Positions 32,792 through 42,564 of a stretch of 64,000 nt of DNA are shown here, piece after piece. Origin of the DNA: Closterium sp. Naga37s-1 (taxonomy: Eukaryota; Streptophyta; Zygnematophyceae; Desmidiales; Closteriaceae); contig CANJKZ010000977.1 in assembly GCA_947471745.1 (NCBI GenBank), forward strand, positions 1,364,001 to 1,428,000, written 5' to 3'. The first letter of the stretch is position 1. Each line of letters begins with the position of its first letter. Below the pieces are notes generated by a model. The model was not told the DNA's origin, ran no database searches, and saw only the letters and a program-made list of their open reading frames with translations. A program made the translations under genes and the position numbers.

Positions 32792-34560
32792 TCATGGCTT
32801 TCGCATCCCAACGCATAGACCCTTCTCTGGGGAGGTATCAGGGGTGTTCGGACTGTGCGTCTCCGTGCTCTCTTTGCGCACCTTGAGGGTTGCTCCAGTC
32901 TCCTCCTCCTTTTGGCGGGCCCATATCGCGGGTACAGGACGTAGTGGCTCTGGCGTATCATGAAGCATATCGGCCAGAGTCTCCTGTGCGGCCTGACGCT
33001 CCGCATAGTTCTCCGCCGATGGCGACCGGCGGAGTAGTGGCGTCCCACATGTGCTCAGCTCATGCGCACATGCGGCCCGGAGCTCATGTGGGTTGTACCC
33101 TAGTGCCTTTGCGATGCTCATGACCGCTGAGGCCAAGACGAACCCGTCCAGCTCCATGTTGGTTCGCTCGCGCGAAAGCCGTGCTAGATCCAGGCGCACG
33201 TCATCTCCCCTTGGGAACATCAGCACACCCTGGTCGCCGACTACTGGAATCGGTTGAAGGGGCACCTCAATCTCCTCCATGAGTAGTTGCACCATCAGGT
33301 CTCCAGCAGCGAGACTGCATACATCTGCGCGCATGCCGCGTCTGAAGTCCTTTGCCGTGACACCGTCGCATGCCACCCACTTGAGAACCGTGCTGAAATC
33401 TGACCGCACGAGAGCTTTCATGTACATGCACACAAAAACTCCACAGTCCTTGTCGTTGGTCTGCTGTGGAATCACTTCTTTCTGCCAGGATGACATAGTG
33501 GGAAAGGGACGTCAGACCACACTCAACGACGCCATTCCCAAAACACTACAACGGTTCGCCAAAACACCACGGACATACGACTGCACCATTCCTCACCGGT
33601 ATGACTATGTGCTCTGCTTCTCGCACCTCCGCAGCAGCCTTGACAGGGTTGTCTGTTGGCAGCTGCAACTCGTGGATCATGAGCAGTGTCCTGTGTCAAG
33701 CACACGCAATTGTTAGGCGTCTTTGCATCATTATACTGCGTACACCAGGATGCACAATAGCACAACTACTCACTTCCTCACACCATCGATGACAGAAGGG
33801 TCCGTGGCGTGCATGCCGCTGCTGTCGTAGTGCACAAGCTTCACACCTTCCGTCACCCTGTCGCCTCGTTTCCCCGACGAAACTCGCGCAAGGTTAAGAG
33901 CTATGACCAGTGAGACGTGGCGCCTGCACAGGTAGCAGATGGCAGGCCCACACAATCAGCACCGCCCTGGGATAGGAGGTCAAGGCTATACGTGCGTCCA
34001 CATTACACCCACCTTGCAATGATAAAAATGGCCACGTAATCGAGATCGAAAATACAGGATGACCCTCCCATCGGCCAGGGCTTGTCCAGTTGGGTTGCGT
34101 ATACAAAAGATTTTGTGTCGAGCGGGAACCACGTCTTTCCGTCCTTCAGTTTAGGATGTCGGATGTTGAGAAGTCTGCATGCACGGCCACAACCATCAAA
34201 TTACGAGTTAAATACCTGCGCTCCATAGTACTGCCACATCCGTTGAACGGCATGTAACCTCTTACATGTTGTGGAAATCGACTATGGTGTTGGCAAGATA
34301 CTTCCCGTCGGCGGTAGTAAGAGCATATTTCGCGGTGATCTGACATCCAACCCCGTAAGGCCCAAAGAGGGTAAGAGTTCTGAAATCTCGACGCACAGCC
34401 GGATCTCGTAGCCTCTTGATCAAGTCGTCTGGCTGGTCGTCTACGGGCGACCCACTGCCTCCGACGTTCCAACCCGATGCAGATGACCTGGTCTTGCGCT
34501 TATCACCCCCGCCTTTGTGCAGGTCTGCATCCTGCTCCTTTGTGTCAGATCCTCGCGCTT
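32792..34560 (-). CDS. Ulp1/C48-like cysteine protease (DNA transposon accessory gene)
   Basis: At least five exons on the minus strand. In order they encode LIKRLRDPAVRRDFRTLTLF; LLNIRHPKLKDGKTWFPLD with FDLDYVAIFIIA; then RHVSLVIALNLARV with VKLVHYDSSGMH; then MIHELQLPTDNP; then VIPQQTNDKDCGVFVCMYMK and a long C-terminal region. This is the Ulp1 order: catalytic His in the H(W/V)xLxVI strand, Asp in the YDS strand, Gln-Gln and Cys in PQQTNxxDCGVFVC. The usual Trp after His is Val here. Ulp1-type proteases process SUMO in cells and are common passengers of plant MULE and CACTA elements. The start is not resolved; coding continues upstream to at least 34550. It ends at a TGA in frame with the AP2-like segment. 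Confidence 0.75.
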
Positions 34561-35000
34561 AACACCCCGTCCACGAATTCTCATAGTGCTGGACGCAACC
34601 GTCAAATGCCATATAGGGAAAGGCCAAAACTGTTCTAGACTGGAATGGCAGTAGCAGACGCTTTTTGTCTAGCTGCTCGATATTCTATACGGACACTTTT
34701 GGCCTTGTGCGTAGTCAAAGGTGGGAGAGGAAGGAGATGGAATGCTAAGCGGACGGAATTCGGAATTCAAGATAGGCCAATCAAGCTAGGCCTAGCTGTA
34801 CACCTTGTCACATGTCTTATGATCAAGCATGCACGCCGGTGTGGTTGGATACATGCTGAGGAATAAAGTACCTTTTATAACGTGGTTCGACATTAACATG
34901 CAAATCATAACTTAACAAGGCAACAACACACAAAGCAAACATCGTACTATCCACCCGGTAACCAGCAGTAAACGGATAGTTATTGTACCCTTGCCACACG

Positions 35001-36613
35001 CTAATAGCTGCTACCGCTGACTGAAGAAACAAGAGGTGAGCTAAAGCACAGGAGGCCGGCTGTGTCGCCGCTAGAGCTGTCACTGCATATGGAACTCCCG
35101 TGTACGGTGGTGGCACGGCGTGCGCGTTTAGGGGGAGTCCGGCGAAGCCGCTCAACCACTTCGTCGTTTTCCACCCCCACTCGCTCCGGGACGTCGCGCG
35201 GACTTATGCCCATTTCCGCCGCCGTGCGCACATACGACTGCGTTACCGCGCGCACCACGCTCCGTCGGCTTCTAGGGTCTCGAGAAATTGTCCCTTCTGC
35301 CATGGGAAGCAGTGCGGCAGATCCTCCCGCGATAGACGCCTCCACGGGCGTCGGCCGTCCAACGGACGACAGCAGCCGCCCGTCACACGCGGCATAGTCC
35401 GTAGCGGCCATGAAGCCCGGCTCACCTCTGGCGAACCGGTCGATCAAGACCTGCAGCTGCACCAACTGCTTGATGAGGGGCTCGCGGGTCACGGCCGTAG
35501 GAGGGTATTCAGTTAGGTGTAGGAGCTCGCGCCACGCCAGGGGCATAACGCCAGACCGTGCCCACGTGAGATGCACCGCCCAAGGCGGTGTATGACGCCA
35601 CAACCTTCCCACCCAGACGAGCAGGTTATCGTACAGAATAAGAGGCATTAACCCCCTCGCGCGCCACTCGGAGTCCGTGGTTACGAAGGACAAGTAAATG
35701 TTGCGGAAGATTGTCTTGAACATCTCGACTAGTCTGTTGAACCAGGGGAAGTTGACTGGGTCCACGACACCACTAATGTTAACGATTAATGTGTTGGAAA
35801 GCTCCTGCACGCGGAACCCCAAGATTACGGCCTCCTTACACGACACGTCCAGAGAGCGATGCATCCTGCCGGAGACGAGCACTAGTGCCGTCTTGTTGTG
35901 TGCAAGACGGTCTCCATTGAAGTTGTCAATGTACTCGCTGAAGAATTGAGACATGGAAAGAGTACGGGAATAGTGAGAACAGGCGCTACGGACGCAAGGA
36001 CGTGCACTCAGCATTGTAACCGAAAGACGACTAGACATACCTCGGCGGACAACTCGCCGTTCTTTGTCTGACGAAGATGCACGTGGTCGCCCTCACGGAG
36101 GCCGTGACGGTACGGGTGAGCGCAATCGCGTCGCCTGACTACGGTCGGAGGTAAGACCATACTCCCCGAAGCGTTGAAGAGGATACACACGCGCAGCTCG
36201 ACCTTTGGCTTGTACCCCGATTCAGGGACGAAATGACTGCTGTAAGGCAGCGTTGTCGCGAGCAAGGGGGTCTCCACAAAGCAGAACACGTCATCGGGAT
36301 GGGCCTGAAATGACTCAAGAAGGTGCACCAATGCAGCCATGGCGGCCTTGCGTATGCTGCTCAGAAAGGGTGGACGCAGGGTTATAGGACGCTCCTGTCC
36401 GTGAGAGAGGAGAGGGAGGCGTGCAGTGAGGTGGACACCGGAGTGTCCAGGGCTTGACACTATCCCCCTCCAGCCCAATGGATCGCGGGGTGACACGTCA
36501 CTGTCACTGTTGGTGGACACCGATTTGTCCTGGACGGGAATGGAGTCCACCATGTGGATGAGGCTCGGTAGTGTCCACACGGCGACATCGCTTCTAGACA
36601 GAATGACAAGCAC
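35001..36613 (-). CDS. Pogo/jerky-like DDE-fold protein with altered catalytic positions
   Basis: Two main minus-strand segments (36613 to ~36042, and ~36000 to 35001). They match the DDE_1 layout: DVFCFVETPLLATTLP at the first acidic strand (usually xxDETxLxxxxLP), RVCILFNASGSMVLPPTVV, then ALVLVSGRMHRS at the second strand (usually LLVDGHxSH), then SGVVDPVNFPWFNRLVEMFK at the third (usually QPLDxxxxxxFK). By this alignment the first Asp is Val and the second is Ser, so nuclease activity is unlikely. A Ser/Arg-rich C-terminal region carries a basic stretch PPKRARRATT. It is divergent from the zinc-finger and transposase genes and may bind transposon DNA or regulate it. The exon join near 36.0 kb is not resolved. 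Confidence 0.55.
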
Positions 36614-37090
36614 TGCTGTGGGATTGGCTTAGCCACCCAGGTGGCATGCATTTGGTATACTCGATATGTGTTTTTGATGTTGCACGTTAGAACGTTGCGG
36701 GGATGCAATTGGCGAGGATGCAACATAGAACCATATCGGAGGCACACGGTCCACGTACAGTGTGGAACGTTGAGGAGCAGAGGCACGGACCCTCTTATCC
36801 ATGTAAATTGTCGGTAGCATAGGGTGTGTTCAAACATGAACAGACCCTAGGTATAGACCACTATTTTGCTGAAATTTGTGCGGTGGTTTGCGTAATACGA
36901 GACGGCACAAAGAGGACTCAACGCCCGCAGATTGGCAGCGTGAATAGGGTTTGATGAGTTGGTCTGCAGGTTTAACCACTCCATGTGCAGTGGTTGCGTT
37001 AGTTTCTTACCTCCTTGTTGAGCTACTCCCCTTACAATTCGTGCTAAAGCTGGCCTAACCTCCCTGCGCCTGGGACCGTCATACGTACGC
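36614..37090. promoter_or_regulatory. Divergent control region of the DNA transposon
   Basis: About 480 bases between the leftward and rightward gene blocks, with no supported coding. It presumably carries both promoters. Confidence 0.4.
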
Positions 37091-37447
37091 ATGTCGACCA
37101 TCGATTGCGCTCGTTGTGGCGCTGCAATACTGAATGAAAGAGCGCTATACGCGGACCGGGCCCACAGCGTTCACTGCGGCGGCCGGCCCTTCATTTCCGA
37201 GTTTCGTGGGCCGGTGGTTATTTCGGCGGAAGATGCGCGTGCAGATGACGAGGCGGACGCGTCGGGCGATGATGGTTCATTGCAGAGCGGTGTTAGAGAG
37301 CTGACTTGGCTACTTAGCCGTTGGCACACAGGGGGACTGTCAAGCAGGGACGTCAACGGGCTGTTGCGCACCATAAGGAACCCACATTTTGCTCCTGGTC
37401 AGATACAGCTTCGGCGATTTGGGGACAGAGACTACGCATGCTATTGA
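37091..37447 (+). CDS. Truncated zinc-finger head-exon paralogue of the transposase
   Basis: Encodes 118 residues: a CxxC/HxxC-type finger (CARCGAAILNERALYADRAH followed by SVHC), an acidic middle (EDARADDEADASGDDG), and a segment LSSRDVNGLLRTIRNPHFAP that parallels LSRREVNRLLNIFANPRFSV in the transposase head exon 900 bases downstream. It stops with TGA after DRDYACY. Either it is a duplicated, truncated first exon or a stand-alone DNA-binding modulator. The region between it and the transposase has no supported gene. Confidence 0.55.
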   Translation: MSTIDCARCGAAILNERALYADRAHSVHCGGRPFISEFRGPVVISAEDARADDEADASGDDGSLQSGVRELTWLLSRWHTGGLSSRDVNGLLRTIRNPHFAPGQIQLRRFGDRDYACY

Positions 37448-38000
37448 GGAACCGATAAACGCCTAGTAGGCCACGATTCTCAGTTGTGTGCGGTGCGGAT
37501 CTGCCACTATATAGGGTCTGTCGTGCAGGGACCAGGGGTGTGTGCACGGGCAGCGTCATAGTGCCTGATGTATTATTGTTTTATACCCCGGAACGACGAA
37601 TGTAAGTGAACTTATTTAAGGGGGGCAATGTTATGTGTTGATATCATTTAAAACGTAATATGTTGTTGACGAGGGGAATGCATGAGAATCTTAGCGAGTC
37701 CATGTTATGCTCGTACCGAAATAACGCTCACTGCAAACCAGACGTAAACGGTTGGCTCACAGAAACCGAACCAGATGGCGTCACAAGCCCAACCACGTTA
37801 AAACGGGGGATGGTTGTACGGTTAGGTAAGGTTAGACACGAACTGCACAGACCAAAACAGACACGCGTACACCTCCGATGAACTGTACAGAGGTTGTCCC
37901 GCCACTTGAACAGGACACACACGGAACATTGCACTTCAATGAGAGTATCAGTCAGTTTAAATACGAGTGGCGCTAGGGTTTCCTCTTACCCATTGTAACT

Positions 38001-41000
38001 ATGTTGGGCAACGCATGCGAGGCGTGCGGGGCCGAGCACGTGGATGATAATACGCTGCAGTCTCACTTGGCGGGCAACACACGATGCAGACGTAAGATTA
38101 ACCACGCTAGGGCGGAGCGGCTCGTGGAGGCGTATAGAGAGGCAGTACGAGCCATGCGGGGCGAACGCCCCCCTTCACCTGCACGGTCCCGTCATTCGGA
38201 CGCTGCTGGAGAGGCAGGCGGCAACGCACGCCAGCACGTGGCAAATGAGGATCCACTCGCTGATGCGATAGCGCAGAACGAAGATGCAGAGAGTGACATA
38301 AGTAGTATTGATGATGGCTTCGACACTCTTACCGAGCTGTACATTTTTTTCCGAGACGCTGACCTATCGCGACGGGAGGTGAACAGATTGCTCAACATAT
38401 TCGCGAACCCCCGATTCTCGGTCTGAGATGTACGACGTTGGATGAACTTTGTTGACGTGAGGAGGTTCGAGAAGTTGATGGCTCCACCGGATCTAGTGCC
38501 GTGGCAGAAGACCGTTATCAAATGCTACGGTCCCGGAGGAAAGATGGCAAACCTCCCGCTTCATTTCAGGAACACGGAGCTGGTGAGAATGGGGCTAGTG
38601 ACATGTGGTGTGTTCGTTGGCGGGAGACACGTGAGATGGCTACACTGTTTAAGCCTCACTGAGTTATTGTCTATCAATGCGCTTTGCAGTTGGTGCAGAA
38701 GCTGGTGCGGACGTTCGTACACTCCGAGGGAGAGAGGCATTTTAGCACCCCGGACACCGGGGTGTGGCTCGAACGGGCTCATGCGAGCCGCCCGGAGCAG
38801 AAGGGTATCATTCTAGGGGTGGTTGTGTACAGCGACAGTACGCACGCGAGTGCCAACGGGAGGCTACAAGCGTGGCCAGTACTAATAAGTCTGGTGAACA
38901 TCCCAGAGACACTGAGATGGTTAGATCCGGGCCACGTTATGGCTGGCTTGCTGCCTTTCCCACCTGACTGGGCCACGTCCACCGAGAAGACCCGTGTGTT
39001 CCAGGAGGCGATGGCGATTATATTCGAGCCGCTGTTGAGAGAGCACCGAGGGTGAGTTGGTTGTGACGCGTTGGTTGTTTTGGTCATGTCTGCATGGATG
39101 GAGATGCATTGATGATGCGGCGTGCATTGGCTGATGCAATGCCGAGCTGAAGTTCATATACGTGACAGATGCATCTGGCCAAGTGGTGAAGGCTTTCCCA
39201 TGCTTGTTTGCAGAGGTGGGGGACTACCCCGAGTCGTCCAGGTGCACGGCGACAATGCAGCAGGGTTCCCACAAGCCCTGCAGCTCGTGCTACATCAAGA
39301 AGACCAGTCTGGCCGACCTGAAGACGGAGACGACTGTCAGGACTGTGGAACTGCACCGGAAGGTGGTGTCGTGGATGCAGAACGCATCCACAAAGGACGA
39401 GGCTGACAAGATCCGGAGGCGATGGTCGACACACCCCGTGCAGGTCAGCTGGGTCCGATGCGTGGTTGTGAGTTGTACTTTCCTGGCGTACGTACTTGTC
39501 ATGGTCAGTGTGCTTTGCGGTGTTGGGGAGATGGCAGACGGTACTGGAGAGGTGGAATTTTTCTGAGACGACATGGGGAAACGTATTTCTAGCTTGTGTG
39601 GCGGACGTGCTGCATGTGTTGGACGGGGGGTTCCTTGGACACATGGTGGACGAGTTCATTTCTCCTCTCAGCAAGCCGGAGAGGGGGGAACTGGAGAGGT
39701 GGGTGGTGAGTGAGCTCTTCGGCTGCACTCGCGTTGTTTTGAAATGACGCAATTCTAAGGCTTATGGGTTGTCCATCTGCAGGCGCAAGAAGGAACAGAA
39801 AAAGGACACACGCACCACGGTTGTCAGGATCCCGGGTGGAATTTCATGGTTCAAGTCACGGGCAAAATACGCGGCGTTTGAGAACAGGGGCATGATGCAA
39901 GTGATGCCGATACTCATCGCGGACAACATGGAAGGGTGCGAGCCGGAGGAGAAGGAGCAGCGGTTCAAGGAGGTGAGGGCGTTCAGGAGGTACGCGCTGT
40001 TCTACAAGTCGCTGCTCGGCGTGAACAAGCACACCGAGAGGTCACTCAGTGACGTGCGGCAGAACGCGTACATGTGAGTGGGGTCATTTGTGGCGTCCAG
40101 ATGGGTGGGGGGGGGGCTCTGGGGGGGGTGGGATGTGATGTGGACTCTTAGTGGCTGACGTTCTTACGCAGGGGTGTAGTAGTGGCACAGGGGAAATGCG
40201 GCATGGTTATGGGCATGTTCAGGTGGACTATAATCATGCCATGTCTGGATGCCGTGTTGCAGGATGCTGGACGCAGTGCAGGACGCCTTTCAGTCCCAAG
40301 CGTCCGCGTGGAACTTACCGAAGGTGCACCAGATCATTCATCTCATTGACGGCATCATGCTCCGAGGGATGCCGTATGAGTATTCAACGAACCTGTGGGA
40401 GCACACTCACAAGGGCACTGTGAAGGTCCCCGTGCGCGGGAGTAACTGGAAGGACATACCCCGACGCATCGTGGAGGAGGAGGTGTAGAGGGAGATCACA
40501 CGAGAGGTGGCGGCCCTGGCAGGGGGAGGATAGCAATACGTCAGTGCGTTGCGTGAGGTGAGCTGTCCCAGTCGGCGGGATTAGAGGGCTAGGGGTGGCG
40601 GAATATGGGGAGATTTGGGGTACAAATGGGTGCATTACTGATGTGGAATATGTGCATTACGCGGGTGTCCTTCCTTTCAGGCGGTGAGGCTTCAAACGTA
40701 CGTTCTGACGAGGAAGTCGAGGACTGCGGACGTAAGCGACAGGGAGGACGCTGTGCTGTGGGCGTACAAGGAGGCACTAGGATCAGACATGAAGGAGCTA
40801 GGGCGTTGCCTGGCAGCGGCTGGAGTGACTGACACCGCCATCAAGGTGAGCACAAATGTATTCATCTAGACAGGGTGCGGACAGTGAGCCGTGAACTTAT
40901 ATGACAGGGCAGGGGGGCGTTGTCTGTTTGATTTGATATGGCATGCGCTGAGCTGCGTTTGTCATACACGTGTACAGGTACACACGGCGGGGAGCTTGTC

Positions 41001-41336
41001 GCGAAGGGCACGTTTGTCAAGGCCAGCCCGTCGGAGAAGTGGTTTTCGGACGTCGCTGTCAAGGCGAGGAAGGACAAGGAGGAGTGGTACGCACGATGCC
41101 TGTGCGTGTTCCGAGCAACTGACGCGGAGGGGACGGAGGGGAGGTACGCATATGTGAAGTACTATGAGGCGGCGGGCGTGTGCCCCATGACAACCTGCGT
41201 GCAGCTAACCCCTGGGAGGGTCACCACACGCTACTCAGTGGTGGACGTGGAGTGCATTAAGCGTGTGGTGCACGTGCGCAAGTCGTATGTGAACAAGAAG
41301 GTCATGCTGCTGAACAAGTTTTTGCTGTATGAGTAG
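38001..41336 (+). CDS. Plavaka-like transposase (CACTA-related DDE)
   Basis: Multi-exon on the plus strand. The head exon (38001 on) has a finger CEACGAEHVDDNTLQSHLAG with a later Cys and an acidic linker. Core exons follow: GIILGVVVYSDSTHAS and AWPVLISLVNIPE (38690-39050); FAEVGDYPESSRC with PCSSC (39140-39450); ACVADVLHVLDGGFLGHMVD (39540-39710); TTVVRIPGGISWFKSRAKY (39780-40075); LPKVHQIIHLIDGI with NLWEHTHKGTVKV (40262-40480); and a C-terminal exon (40978-41336) ending VMLLNKFLLYE. The order matches Plavaka transposases, and the Asp of YSDST, the Asp of ADVLH and the Glu of LWEH fit the D-D-E triad. One TGA lies in frame in the head exon after NPRFSV, and one exon join (near 39055) does not keep frame as read, so the copy may be inactive. 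Confidence 0.75.
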
Positions 41337-42564
41337 GTGCATATGGTGTCATATGGACGCGCTCGCGGACGTGTTGATAGTTTTGTAGATGCTTGGTCGA
41401 ACTGTTCGTGATGGAAGGATAATGACTGTATGCTTCGTAGACATTCTATGTGGCGTCAGGCTGCAGCTCCTCGTGGCGCGCGGCAGCAGCAGCTGATGAC
41501 AACGGCGGCAGCAGCTGATGACGACGGTGGCAGCAGCTGATGATAGCGGTAGTGGCAGCATGCACCCGCTATCTGAGGCTGCGGACGGCAGATGCACGGC
41601 AGCTGCAGTGATGGCTGCAGCGAATGGCGCTCGGCAGCATCACCTAACTACCCGCGGCTGCTCCTAGCGGCGGACGCAGCAGCTGCAGGATCGGCGGTTG
41701 GCCTCACACACCGCTGCAACTCCTGGCGCACGGCTTTCTCCTTCCTGCCGAGGTGATGATGGTTAGTCAAACCTGACTGTTTCACCCTTGTTACCCTGTT
41801 ACCCTATGCTGCTCCATGTTACCATGTGCTGCTCCATGTTACCCTGTGCTGGTTGACGTGACCTTGTGCCGCTCCCCCTACATCAGGTGGAACACGGAAG
41901 CAGTTGCAACTGGCGTACACCAGCACCTGGCGGGCTGGTCCTGCGCCTGGCGGGCTGCTCCTGCGAGCACCAGTACCTGCAGCATCTGACAGGCGACAGC
42001 AGCAACATCGCCTGGTGGTCTGCAGCTCCCCCTGACGTCCTACAGTAGCATCACCTAGAGCGCTGGCCGCTTGCACTGGTGCAACACCAGCAGCGACTGA
42101 CGAGTGGGAGCGGTATCAGCAGCACCTGCGTCACCATGGAACTATGCATTTGTATTTAGTAGGACTTTGTCAGCTGCTTCTTGTGATGCCCTCTGTCTCT
42201 GTTGTCTTGGACAATTTTCTTGACTCATGCTGTCTTGTTTCTTCTCCCCCTGAAACCAGCAGGCATTTGAAGTATTCAGGAACGGCTGCTGTAGTTGGTG
42301 AGTGGTTGTGACCGACCAGCAGCTGCGACTGTCCAGGAGAATATTTTATGGCTTCTCTTGTCACTGATTGGAGTAGGTCTTCTCATGATGCATATGTGAT
42401 GACTCTTGTGATGACGAAAATGAAAGATGGTCTTGAAATCAAATCCCGATTTGTTGCACCCCAAGATGCTCCACACCCCACTCCCCCTCTCACTCGTGTG
42501 TTTTTAGTCACGCACATGCGTGAGCACGCACACAACACCAAACACATGAGTGAGATGTGTAGAG
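41337..42564. other. CAG/CTG-rich DNA between the DNA transposon and copia pol
   Basis: Contains imperfect GCAGCAGCTGATGA units near 41490-41545 and GC-rich sequence like that at 28050-28400, which I read as the other side of the copia 3' internal region. A second purine-tract-like block (GAGAGGGGGAG on the minus strand) lies near 42490. No gene is supported. Confidence 0.4.

Larger units (their letters stand above)
28400..41450. mobile_element. Plavaka-like (CACTA-related) multi-gene DNA transposon, ends approximate
   Basis: Two gene blocks diverge from about 36.7-37.0 kb. The plus block (37091-41336) encodes a Plavaka-type transposase and a truncated head-exon paralogue. The minus block (29803-36613) encodes a DDE-fold protein, a Ulp1-like protease in line with an AP2-like domain, and a charged unknown protein. 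It lies inside a copia element between pol and the 3' LTR. I could not find terminal inverted repeats, so the limits are only where copia-like texture stops. GTCAC-rich DNA at 28440-28800 may be a subterminal repeat zone. Confidence 0.7.

Noticed and set aside
28400-41450. Terminal inverted repeats and target duplication of the DNA transposon
   Set aside because: I compared both border regions by eye and found no convincing inverted match, so none is claimed.
42170-42490. A second LTR next to copia pol, suggested by a purine tract followed by TGGGGTGTGG
   Set aside because: No partner LTR exists to the right, while the LTRs at 27217 and 49304 match each other and share CCTTT, so those define the element.
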